DNA of 18,425 bases from Scatosoma sp045613545 (lineage in GTDB: Bacteria > Bacillota > Clostridia > Christensenellales > Borkfalkiaceae): positions 1 to 18,425 of the forward strand of contig JAZLBD010000003.1 in assembly GCA_045613545.1 (NCBI GenBank), given 5' to 3'. Shown one piece after another: positions 1-6,671 of this stretch. Positions within the stretch are counted from its first letter, which is position 1; the number at the start of each line of letters is the position of its first letter. The translations under genes were made by a program, and so were the position numbers. The notes under the pieces were generated by a model, which had not been told where the DNA came from, ran no database searches, and was given only the letters and a program-made list of their open reading frames with translations.

Positions 1-1011
1 AACGCAAGAATAAGCGAGTTAAACTTACCAAAAGCACCACGAAAAGATGCTGTTCTTATGGCTTCTTTCGTTGTTGGCTCGGATAGAGAATTTTTCAAGG
101 GTTTAGACGAGTATGAACAAAACTGTTTTTTCCGTGACTGCGCTAATTTCTTTATAGGTCGATACGGAAGAAGAAACATAATCTCTGCCGTTGTCCACAA
201 CGACGAAACAACTCCACATTTACATCTAAACCTTATCCCCGTAAAAGACGGACGGCTTTGCGCTAAAGACCTACTCAACCGTAACGAGTTATCTAAACTA
301 CAAACGGATTTTTACGAGCAAGTTGGAAAGCGTTGGGGTTTAATGCGTGGTAAAGAAGGAAGCACGGCTTCCCATCTCTCCACCGCTGAGTTTAAGGCAA
401 AATGTATCGTGGACGAGGCGTGGGATAAATCAACGGAGATTATCTCAACCGCTGGGAAACTTGCTCAAGCGGAATTAGAAACGATTGAGAAAGCCGTTCA
501 AAAAGCGGACGAGCATTTTACCGACACAATGAAAGAAATCTCAACAGCGAAAGCCGAAAGAGATAAAATTATTGAAGAACGTAATGCCGAAGCCGATTAT
601 ACCCAAGCGTTGGAAGATGCAAAGCAAGGCAAGTTCGCTAAAAGCAAAAACGGGTTAAGAAATCAAATCGTCGTATTGACTGCCGAAGTTAAACGTTTAG
701 AAGAGGTCGTTGACCGTCAACAAAAAGATACCGACTTATTGTATAAGGATTACCAAGAACTTTCAAAAGAAAAAGATAAGTTCAATAGAATGAGCCGTGC
801 TTACACTCTTTTTAGAGAACGAGAACCTGAAGCGTTTACACGAGCATTTCACCGTGCGCCGTCTATCGTTGGTGCGTTTATCCCAAAAGACGAACCTATT
901 GCTCACTTGGGAAAAAGTCGTTTACAACAAATCGAAGAAGAAATCGAGCGTGAAAACGCCACTAAAACTGAATATAAGAAAAAATTTAATAATAACAGTA
1001 AAGCCGATTAA
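1..1011 (+). CDS. MobV (Mob/Pre-type) relaxase, 5' truncated by the window edge
   Basis: The reading frame is open from base 1, so the ATG at 58 is internal and the gene begins upstream; 336 residues are visible. The diagnostic relaxase motif HNDETTPHLH (bases about 196-225) matches the HxDExTPHxH metal and catalytic motif of MobV/Pre relaxases, which nick a plasmid or element oriT in trans or cis during mobilization. Upstream of it, a stretch reading DAVLMASFVVGSDREFF fits the family's conserved strand before this motif. The C-terminal half (from about base 400) is rich in Lys, Glu and Ala and looks like a long coiled coil, as is usual in these proteins. It is the first visible gene of the element. 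Confidence in the family is high; substrate oriT is not visible. Confidence 0.9.
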   Translation, partial: NARISELNLPKAPRKDAVLMASFVVGSDREFFKGLDEYEQNCFFRDCANFFIGRYGRRNIISAVVHNDETTPHLHLNLIPVKDGRLCAKDLLNRNELSKLQTDFYEQVGKRWGLMRGKEGSTASHLSTAEFKAKCIVDEAWDKSTEIISTAGKLAQAELETIEKAVQKADEHFTDTMKEISTAKAERDKIIEERNAEADYTQALEDAKQGKFAKSKNGLRNQIVVLTAEVKRLEEVVDRQQKDTDLLYKDYQELSKEKDKFNRMSRAYTLFREREPEAFTRAFHRAPSIVGAFIPKDEPIAHLGKSRLQQIEEEIERENATKTEYKKKFNNNSKAD

Positions 1012-1069
1012 AATATCGGTAATTACTACGTGCTGTCTAAAATTTTCTACTTTTACCTATCAAAAGCTA

Positions 1070-1098
1070 TTGACAAAGCCTTTCTCAATGAGTATAAT
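1070..1098 (+). promoter_or_regulatory. Consensus sigma-A promoter for the small-gene/recombinase operon
   Basis: TTGACA at 1070-1075 and TATAAT at 1093-1098 are separated by exactly 17 bp, a perfect consensus match. The predicted start is near 1105, about 50 nt before the first small ORF at 1156. Confidence 0.85.
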
Positions 1099-1110
1099 AA
1101 TTATAACAAG

Positions 1111-1124
1111 TCGTATCAATACGA
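1111..1124. promoter_or_regulatory. Palindromic operator candidate TCGTAT-CA-ATACGA
   Basis: A perfect 6-bp inverted repeat with a 2-bp spacer lies a few bases downstream of the predicted transcription start of a consensus promoter, a position suited to repression. The ribbon-helix-helix-like protein encoded two genes on is a possible binder; that is inference. Confidence 0.5.
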
Positions 1125-1155
1125 CAATATATTTTAAGTAAGGAGATGTGAAGTT

Positions 1156-1281
1156 ATGGCAAAATTTATGAAGGTATTAGGCGTGACTATGAGATTTGCT
1201 CTTGCGGGAGTGTTGATTATAGGTCATTTGATTATGAGCTGTGTTGGAATACTTGTTACTGCAATCACTTCACAAGATTAA
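1156..1281 (+). CDS. 41-residue single-pass membrane peptide
   Basis: The ORF encodes 41 residues and is preceded by AGGAG at 1141-1145. It has a short basic N-terminus (MAKFMK), then a hydrophobic stretch from about residue 13 to 37 with Gly, Leu, Ile and Val, then a polar SQD tail, which is the form of a single transmembrane helix. I do not recognise a family. It is the first gene of an operon behind a consensus promoter and precedes the next gene by 11 bp, whose SD overlaps its stop codon. Such tiny hydrophobic proteins are common in mobile elements and may be membrane-associated regulators or toxins; no function can be assigned. The good SD, promoter and spacing argue that it is real. Confidence 0.6.
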   Translation: MAKFMKVLGVTMRFALAGVLIIGHLIMSCVGILVTAITSQD

Positions 1282-1292
1282 GGAGAATTATT

Positions 1293-1562
1293 ATGGAAAG
1301 TAAAAGATACGTAAAAGACAAGAGATACGAGGACAAGCACAAAGAAGAAAGAAAGGCAAAAAGTATGTTCTTTGGAACGAGTATGCCGAGAAGTAAAGCC
1401 GAAGAGATAAACGAGTTTTTAACTCAATACGGTTTTACAAAAGTTCAACTAATCGAAGCAGGATATAAAGCGTTAATGGATGAAGCCGCTGAAAGTGATT
1501 TAGGTCTTGCCAAGATTATGGACGGATATGACGACTTCTTTGCGTCCGAGAATAAAAAATAA
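1293..1562 (+). CDS. Putative ribbon-helix-helix protein of the mobile element
   Basis: This 89-residue protein has AGGAG at about 1281-1285 and an ATG at 1293. The first 25 residues are very basic and charged. Residues 25-65 read as a short strand (SMFFGTSMP), a helix (RSKAEEINEFLTQYG) and a second helix (FTKVQLIEAGYKALMDE), which resembles the strand-helix-helix pattern of Arc/MetJ-type DNA-binding proteins. The C-terminus is acidic. No specific family is recognised. It lies between the membrane peptide and the TnpW-like gene and could be the autoregulator that binds the TCGTAT palindrome, but this is inference from position and fold pattern only. Confidence 0.65.
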   Translation: MESKRYVKDKRYEDKHKEERKAKSMFFGTSMPRSKAEEINEFLTQYGFTKVQLIEAGYKALMDEAAESDLGLAKIMDGYDDFFASENKK

Positions 1563-1599
1563 CCCTTCTTTCTTCTTGTAATTGTCGGGAAAATAAATT

Positions 1600-1905
1600 A
1601 TGAAAGCCCCGACCTTTCACAAGGAGGAAAATAATATAGAAAAGAAAATTAGAAACCAAGAACAAATCGTAAATGGAAGAATCTTTTACGAACGTGACGA
1701 GAATTGGAACTGCGTAAGAACTCGTGAAGTAAAAATCGGGAAAACTACCTATTACATAATTTCTCGTCAAAACCCAAACGCCAAAACTTCGGCGTTTGAT
1801 ATAACTAAGAGATTGATTGAAAGTCAAGCGGAAAGTTTGACGGACGATTTATCTATAACAACAGAATCGCTTGAAGGTTGCAATTCGGGAGGTAATAAAC
1901 AATGA
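1600..1905 (+). CDS. tnpW: TnpW-family transposon protein
   Basis: The ORF encodes 101 residues. The central segment RTREVKIGKTTYYIISR followed by a helix (AFDITKRLIESQAES) matches the IGKTTY-plus-KRL pattern that I know from TnpW-type proteins of Tn4451-like elements, whose role is not settled. The ATGA overlap at 1902-1905 couples it to the recombinase. The start is uncertain: ATG 1600 has only a weak upstream GGG, whereas a strong AAGGAGG at 1621-1627 is followed eight bases on by an in-frame ATA codon at 1636, not a standard start. If translation began there, the protein would be 89 residues, nearer the shorter length usual for the family. Family assignment moderate, start low. Confidence 0.65.
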   Translation: MKAPTFHKEENNIEKKIRNQEQIVNGRIFYERDENWNCVRTREVKIGKTTYYIISRQNPNAKTSAFDITKRLIESQAESLTDDLSITTESLEGCNSGGNKQ

Positions 1906-3563
1906 ATTTGCAATCGAATAGAAAAATAAAACATTTAGAACAGCAGTACACAGCCCTTTATTGTCGTTTAAGTTCAGATGACGATTTAGAGGGCGATAGC
2001 AACAGTATCAAAAACCAAAAGTTATTGCTTTCGGACTATGCGAAAGAAAACAAGTTTAGGAACATCCGTTTTTACATAGACGACGGTTATAGTGGTAGTA
2101 ATTTCGAGCGCCCTGCGTTTAAGAGATTATTAAACGATATAGAAAATGGCGAAATATCTACCGTAATCGTGAAAGATATGTCAAGATTTGGGCGTGACCA
2201 TATTCTCGTGGGGTATTACACCAAGTATTATTTCCCTGATGCGGACGTAAGATTTATAGCAATCTACGACCAAATGGATACGGAAACTAACCCCGATGAC
2301 GATATTATCCCATTTAAGAATATCCTAAACGAAATGTACGCAAAAGATTGTAGTCGTAAGATTAAAGCCGTTGTAAAAGCAAAAGGTAATTCAGGCAGAC
2401 ATCTTACCACTATTCCGCCTTTGGGATATATGAAAGACCCCGAAGATAAGGAAAAATGGATTGTGGAACACATCGGCGCTTCTATCGTTAAAGAGATATT
2501 TGCTCTTTGTCTTAAAGGATATGGACCTTCACAAATTGCAAGGATTTTAACCGAACGTGGAATAGATACACCCGTAGTGCATTTTCACAAGTACAAATTG
2601 CCGACTGCACTAAAATTAAAGGAAGATTCCGATGTTTGGAGTTCAAAATCGGTAGTTCATATCCTTGAAAACGAAGAATATCTCGGTCACACAGTCAATT
2701 TTAAGCGCTACAAAAAGTCGTATAAGTCGAAAAAACAATATAATAACCCAAGAGAAAATTGGGTTATCGTAGAAAATACGCAAGAAGCAATAATCGACCA
2801 AGACACTTTTGATACAGTACAAAAAATTCGACAAGGAAAAAGGAGACCAACCCATATGGGAGAAATGAATATCCTATCAGGAATGCTCTACTGCGCCGAT
2901 TGCGGAGAAAGAATGTACCTTTGCCGTTGTACTACGATGAATCAAAAAGAATACTTTAATTGTTCTACCTATCGCAAGAAAAAGAAGAAATATTGTACGT
3001 CACACCAAATAACGGCTCACGCCGCTATGGCTCTAATAAAAAACGACATACAATATACTATTAAGTTTGCGACTGAAAATAAGGAAACCTTTATGGATAT
3101 TCTTAAAGAAAGAGCGAAAGCCAAAAGTAAACGCGAGTTAGAATCGTATCTCGATGGTAAAGAGCAAGCAGAAAAGCGCATAAAAGCACTTGATAAAATT
3201 ATCCAAAACCTTTATGAAGACAAGGTGGCAGGAAAAATCTCCGAAGAACGCTATATTAAAATGAGCGACAACTATGAAGCCGAACAAAAGGCGTTAACCG
3301 AACGACTCAACTACTTAAAGGCAGAAATAGAAAAAGCCAAAACCCAATATGACAACATACAAAGGTTTATGGCTATTGTTAAAAGATATAGCGATTTTGA
3401 CGAGATAACACCTGAAATCTTACGTGCGTTCGTGGACAAGGTAATTATACACGAAAAAGTAAAGGTTGACGGACATTACGTTCACACAATAGAAATTATA
3501 TATAACTTTGTCGAAGCCATAGATTTACCTGACTTCGATGCACATTTAAGAGAAGAAAGCTAA
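1902..3563 (+). CDS. TnpX-like large serine recombinase (element integrase/excisionase)
   Basis: The 553-residue protein has the full large-serine-recombinase architecture. The N-terminal catalytic domain (about residues 17-160) contains LYCRLSSDD with the nucleophilic serine at 24, DDGYSGSNFERP at 60-71, and KDMSRFGRDH at 91-100 with the catalytic arginines. The recombinase DNA-binding domain spans about 170-310. A zinc ribbon follows with Cys331, Cys334, Cys354 and Cys365. A Lys/Glu-rich coiled coil covers about 395-480, and a C-terminal segment near DKVIIHEK resembles the DUF4368-type end of TnpX-like enzymes. It should cut and rejoin att sites to insert and excise the element. GGGAGG at about 1889-1894 precedes the ATG, which overlaps the tnpW stop. 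It is the last gene before the host junction, as expected. Confidence 0.93.
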   Translation: MNLQSNRKIKHLEQQYTALYCRLSSDDDLEGDSNSIKNQKLLLSDYAKENKFRNIRFYIDDGYSGSNFERPAFKRLLNDIENGEISTVIVKDMSRFGRDHILVGYYTKYYFPDADVRFIAIYDQMDTETNPDDDIIPFKNILNEMYAKDCSRKIKAVVKAKGNSGRHLTTIPPLGYMKDPEDKEKWIVEHIGASIVKEIFALCLKGYGPSQIARILTERGIDTPVVHFHKYKLPTALKLKEDSDVWSSKSVVHILENEEYLGHTVNFKRYKKSYKSKKQYNNPRENWVIVENTQEAIIDQDTFDTVQKIRQGKRRPTHMGEMNILSGMLYCADCGERMYLCRCTTMNQKEYFNCSTYRKKKKKYCTSHQITAHAAMALIKNDIQYTIKFATENKETFMDILKERAKAKSKRELESYLDGKEQAEKRIKALDKIIQNLYEDKVAGKISEERYIKMSDNYEAEQKALTERLNYLKAEIEKAKTQYDNIQRFMAIVKRYSDFDEITPEILRAFVDKVIIHEKVKVDGHYVHTIEIIYNFVEAIDLPDFDAHLREES

Positions 3564-3576
3564 ATAGAATGAGAAA

Positions 3577-3599
3577 AGGCGTGGCATCACGCCACGCCT
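3577..3599. terminator. Strong 9-bp hairpin after the recombinase
   Basis: AGGCGTGGC (3577-3585) pairs with GCCACGCCT (3591-3599) around ATCAC. On the plus strand no T tract follows; on the minus strand TTTTC follows. It may end recombinase or incoming MATE transcripts, or be part of the element's terminal structure. Confidence 0.5.
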
Positions 3600-3620
3600 G
3601 ACTCTTCAAAGGACAGCACC

Positions 3621-3652
3621 TACCGCAAAAAATCCCTATTGGACACGCGGTA
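3621..3652. other. Candidate right attachment-site region (att) of the element
   Basis: TACCGC (3621-3626) and GCGGTA (3647-3652) form an inverted repeat with a 20-bp spacer, located 60-90 bp after the recombinase stop. Serine-integrase att sites are typically short imperfect inverted repeats around a crossover dinucleotide next to the integrase gene, so this is a candidate. It overlaps the host-like module at 3627-3670. Without the left junction the crossover cannot be fixed. Confidence 0.3.
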
Positions 3653-3670
3653 AGCCAATCGCTCTTTTTT
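3627..3670 (-). repeat. Repeat module (copy C): A-tract/GAGC ... ATAGGGATTTTTT
   Basis: Read on the minus strand this begins with an A-tract and GAGC directly after the MATE stop and ends in ATAGGGATTTTTT. The same arrangement is found at 9453-9496 (plus) and 10423-10461 (minus). It contains an ATTGG/CCAAT inverted repeat. It is probably host sequence, perhaps a terminator-derived dispersed repeat. Confidence 0.5.
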
Positions 3671-3672
3671 GT

Positions 3673-5070
3673 TTATAAATCCAAATGCGCGAATTCGTTC
3701 CCGTTTTCAGAGGGATTTTCCATTCGCTTTTGTACCCGTTTGACGGTGGAGAAATAGAAGCACCCCGCTAAAACCATACCGAGGACCCAACTGATTGCGT
3801 ATACCCAGTACACGTTATTTAACGTCGGCGCGAGCAAATACACCGTTTTAAGCCATACGACGCGGAAAACGCAACAGCAAGAAAGGGTCACGCTCATCGC
3901 GAGCAACGATCTACCAAGACCTCGAATGGCGCTTGTCCAAACTTCCATAACGCCGAACGTAAAATAGAACAGTCCTATGATAATCATTCTTCTGCTCGCC
4001 ATTGCAATCACTTCGGGATCGCTTGTGATAATCCCGCAAAGCGGTTTATGCAAAAGTACGATGAAAAGCCCCATAACCAAGCCTACGAACGCCACCAAAA
4101 AGATGGAGACGTTGACGGACTTTTTCACGCGGTCGATTTTCCCAGCCCCGAGGTTTTGCGAAACGAACGCAAGGGCGGAAAGGGAAACGGCGTTCATACC
4201 GTTATAAATAAACCCGTCGAACGTAGCGGCGACGCCGTTTGCCGTGGTGGCAAGATTCCCAAAAGAGTTGATCGTCGATTGAATGAGCAAGTTGGAAATA
4301 GCGAACGTAGCGCTTTGCAATCCCGCCGGAAAACCGATTTTGATCATCTCGATAAGTTCGCGCTTGTAGAAGCGAAGATATTTCCCTTGAAGACGGGCAT
4401 ACCCCTTCCCTTTATGCATCGTCCATACGCATAAAACGGCGGAAATCGTCTGCGATACGATGGTCGCAATCGCCACCCCCTCTACGTCCATATGAAAAAC
4501 GGTGACGAAAAAGATATTGAGCCCAATGTTAACCACCCCGCCGATCACGAGGAAAATAAACGGATGTAGCGTATCCCCCACCGCGCGTAAAATCGACGCC
4601 GAAAAATTATATAGCATTACCATCGGCATGCCGAGGAAATAAATTTGCAAATATTTCGTCGCTTTGTCAATTAGAACAGGACTACAATTCGTCCATCTTA
4701 AAATCGTTTTCGCAAGCAACACTCCGCAAAGGGAAAGAAAAACGCCCGCAACGACGCTAAATAAAACGGACGTTCCCACGACCCTACGCGCTTTCGTTTC
4801 GTTTTTCTCGCCCACAAACCGAGCTACGAGTACGTTAGCCCCCACCGAAAGCCCGATAAATAGGCAAGTGACGAGAGACACGACAATCCCCGTTGCGGAA
4901 ATCGCTCCCACCGCGTTGTCCCCGTTTGAGGCGAAGATTCCAACCACAGCGACGTCCGTCGCATTGAACAAAAGTTGCAGAAAATTCGTTGCCATCAGCG
5001 GAAGAGCGTAGAGCACGAGCTGTTTGAAAATCGGCCCGCTACATAAATTCATTTCACGACTTTTGTACAT
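3673..5070 (-). CDS. MATE-family multidrug efflux transporter
   Basis: A 465-residue polytopic membrane protein, the usual MATE length. The N-terminal segment with GPIFKQLVLYALPLMATN, then LLFNATDVAVVGIFA and the Gly/Ala-rich helices repeated in a second half starting near GFPAGLQSATFAISNLL, is the internal two-fold repeat of MATE transporters (about 12 membrane helices). Members export cationic drugs and metabolites by Na+ or H+ antiport; the substrate here is unknown. The ATG is preceded by GAGGG six bases upstream. It appears to be a single-gene unit: its promoter overlaps the terminator of the upstream ABC operon. Its 3' end is the host sequence next to the mobile element, and the ORF is intact, so insertion occurred downstream of it. 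Confidence 0.92.
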   Translation of the reverse strand: MYKSREMNLCSGPIFKQLVLYALPLMATNFLQLLFNATDVAVVGIFASNGDNAVGAISATGIVVSLVTCLFIGLSVGANVLVARFVGEKNETKARRVVGTSVLFSVVAGVFLSLCGVLLAKTILRWTNCSPVLIDKATKYLQIYFLGMPMVMLYNFSASILRAVGDTLHPFIFLVIGGVVNIGLNIFFVTVFHMDVEGVAIATIVSQTISAVLCVWTMHKGKGYARLQGKYLRFYKRELIEMIKIGFPAGLQSATFAISNLLIQSTINSFGNLATTANGVAATFDGFIYNGMNAVSLSALAFVSQNLGAGKIDRVKKSVNVSIFLVAFVGLVMGLFIVLLHKPLCGIITSDPEVIAMASRRMIIIGLFYFTFGVMEVWTSAIRGLGRSLLAMSVTLSCCCVFRVVWLKTVYLLAPTLNNVYWVYAISWVLGMVLAGCFYFSTVKRVQKRMENPSENGNEFAHLDL

Positions 5071-5100
5071 ACTATTCCCTCAACGATTTTTTCCGTTTGT

Positions 5101-5130
5101 ATTATAACAAAAAACCACCGACAAAAGCAA
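5101..5130 (-). promoter_or_regulatory. Probable promoter of the MATE gene
   Basis: On the minus strand TTGCTT (5130-5125) and TATAAT (5106-5101) are 18 bp apart. The -35 lies inside the loop of the preceding terminator, so the two signals share sequence. Confidence 0.5.
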
Positions 5131-5150
5131 TCCTTTTAGACGGTGGTTTT
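5107..5150 (-). terminator. Terminator of the ABC transporter operon (bidirectional)
   Basis: AAAACCACCG (5111-5120) pairs with CGGTGGTTTT (5141-5150), and an inner AAAAG/CTTTT stem (5123-5127, 5133-5137) closes the loop. A T tract follows on the minus strand; the plus strand also has one. Confidence 0.85.
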
Positions 5151-5179
5151 TACATTTTTCATCTATAATAAAAATTTTT

Positions 5180-5908
5180 TTAGCGCACGCTCGATAAAAA
5201 TTCTTTCGTGCGTTCCTTTTGCGGATTCTCAAAAATTTGTTCGGGCGTTCCCTCTTCGCAAATCACCCCTTCGTCCATGAAAATGACGCGGGAGGAAACT
5301 TCCCTTGCAAAGGACATCTCGTGCGTAACGACGAGCATCGTAAGACCCGTTTTCGCAAGTTCGCGCATTACGGAAAGCACTTCCCCTACCATTTCGGGGT
5401 CGAGCGCGCTCGTCGGCTCGTCGAACAAAATTACGTCGGGGTTCATCGCAAGCGTTCTTGCAATCGCCACGCGTTGTTTTTGCCCGCCGGAAAGTTGGCT
5501 GGGGCGAGCGTTGATAAACTCGGACATGCCCACCTTGTCGAAATAATATCTTGCCATTTCCTCCGCTTCCGCTTTCGTGCGTTTTAACACTTTTCGTTGC
5601 CCGATTACGCAGTTTTGGAGCGCCGTCATATTGTTGAAAAGGTTGAATTGTTGAAAGACCATTCCCACTTTTGCACGGTAGGAAGAAAGGTTTTTCTCAA
5701 AGACGCTTTCCCCCTCGAAATAGATTTCGCCTCCCGTCGGCTCTTCGAGTAAATTCAAGCAACGGAGTAGGGTGGATTTTCCGCTGCCAGAAGATCCGAT
5801 GATACTGATCACTTCTCCCTTTTGTACGGTGAGGTTGATATCCTTTAATACTTCGTGGTCGCCAAAGGTCTTTTGGAGGTGCCGTATATCGAAAATCACT
5901 TCGCTCAT
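5180..5908 (-). CDS. Polar amino-acid ABC importer, ATPase subunit (probably lysine)
   Basis: This 242-residue protein has every motif of the HisP/GlnQ group: Walker A GSSGSGKST (38-46), Q-loop FQQ (85-87), signature LSGGQKQR (139-146), Walker B VILFDEP (159-165) followed by the D-loop SALD, and the switch histidine H196. Length and the RCLNLLEEPTGG segment after Walker A are typical of amino-acid importers. It hydrolyses ATP on the inner face of the membrane to drive uptake through the permease encoded just upstream. The start lies one base after the permease stop, with a GGGGG-type SD inside the end of the permease gene. It is the last gene of the operon and is followed by a strong terminator. 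Lysine specificity is inferred from the riboswitch in the operon leader. Confidence 0.93.
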   Translation of the reverse strand: MSEVIFDIRHLQKTFGDHEVLKDINLTVQKGEVISIIGSSGSGKSTLLRCLNLLEEPTGGEIYFEGESVFEKNLSSYRAKVGMVFQQFNLFNNMTALQNCVIGQRKVLKRTKAEAEEMARYYFDKVGMSEFINARPSQLSGGQKQRVAIARTLAMNPDVILFDEPTSALDPEMVGEVLSVMRELAKTGLTMLVVTHEMSFAREVSSRVIFMDEGVICEEGTPEQIFENPQKERTKEFLSSVR

Positions 5909-5909
5909 A

Positions 5910-6668
5910 TCATTCCCCCTTCACCTTGATTTGCGCGCGGTGGTCGGACTGCGATCCGCAAATGGTATAGTTCTTTTTCCCTTCCAAGAGTTTTTCTAAA
6001 AGGCGTAAAATCCGCGTGACGGTAAACGTCAAAACGAAATAGATGACCGCACAAATGATATACGCGGGAACGAATTTTGAATACGCACCGCCCGCTTGTT
6101 TGGACGCAAACATAAGTTCCGTAATGGAAATAACGCTTAAAACGGAACTGTCTTTGATGTTGACGACGAATTCGTTCCCGATAGACGGCATAATATTTCT
6201 TACCGCTTGCGGTAAAATAACGGTAGTCATCGTTTGGAAATGCCCCATACCGATAGACGCTGCGCCCTCGTATTGTCCTTTATCAACCGACAAAATCCCT
6301 CCGCGCGCGATTTCCGCCATATACGCGCCCGTGTTGACGGAGATGATGATAATCGCCGACAGCATCGTGGGAATTTGCATAGGCACGAAAACACTGTAAT
6401 GCACGATCAACGCTTGAACGAGCATCGGCGTACCGCGCACGATTTCCACGTATACTGCGCAAACGGCGTTTATCACTTTTAGAGATACTTTTTTGACGAT
6501 TCCCGATTTCTTTTCCACGGGAATCGTTCTTACGATAGCAATCAAAAGCCCAATTAGAAACCCGATCAACGTACCCGTGATCGCCATGAGCATCGTATTG
6601 CCCGTACCCACCAAAAAAGAACGCCAGTACTCGGAAAAAAGTCTTTTTATCCAATCAAATAAAGTCAT
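5910..6668 (-). CDS. Polar amino-acid ABC importer, permease subunit (probably lysine)
   Basis: A 252-residue HisM/GlnP-type membrane protein. The N-terminal GTGNTMLMAITGTLIG (about 21-36) is the family's usual first conserved region; YVEIVRGTPMLVQ (about 73-85) is the next. The cytoplasmic coupling loop with the EAA-type pattern (about 134-154: EGAASIGM through VILPQA) docks onto the ATPase. Four to five hydrophobic segments are visible. Only one permease gene is present, so it presumably works as a homodimer, as in many Bacillota systems. It starts three bases after the binding-protein stop, with GGAGAG as SD within that gene. The C-terminus is basic and polar. Confidence 0.92.
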   Translation of the reverse strand: MTLFDWIKRLFSEYWRSFLVGTGNTMLMAITGTLIGFLIGLLIAIVRTIPVEKKSGIVKKVSLKVINAVCAVYVEIVRGTPMLVQALIVHYSVFVPMQIPTMLSAIIIISVNTGAYMAEIARGGILSVDKGQYEGAASIGMGHFQTMTTVILPQAVRNIMPSIGNEFVVNIKDSSVLSVISITELMFASKQAGGAYSKFVPAYIICAVIYFVLTFTVTRILRLLEKLLEGKKNYTICGSQSDHRAQIKVKGE

Positions 6669-6671
6669 AAA

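Larger units (their letters stand above)
1..3626 (+). mobile_element. Right part of a Tn4451-like integrative mobilizable element
   Basis: Gene order is MobV relaxase, small membrane peptide, putative ribbon-helix-helix protein, TnpW-like protein, large serine recombinase, all on the plus strand. This matches the mobilization plus TnpX-type recombinase layout of Tn4451-class elements. The genes use visibly more A and T than the flanking MATE and ABC genes. The left end lies outside the window. The right end is inferred to fall between the recombinase stop at 3563 and the host-like repeat module that begins near 3627; the exact crossover base cannot be set from one junction. Confidence 0.75.

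Noticed and set aside
797..1141. 114-codon plus-strand ORF overlapping the relaxase end
   Set aside because: Out of frame with the relaxase coiled coil and runs through the consensus promoter; basic, low-complexity product.
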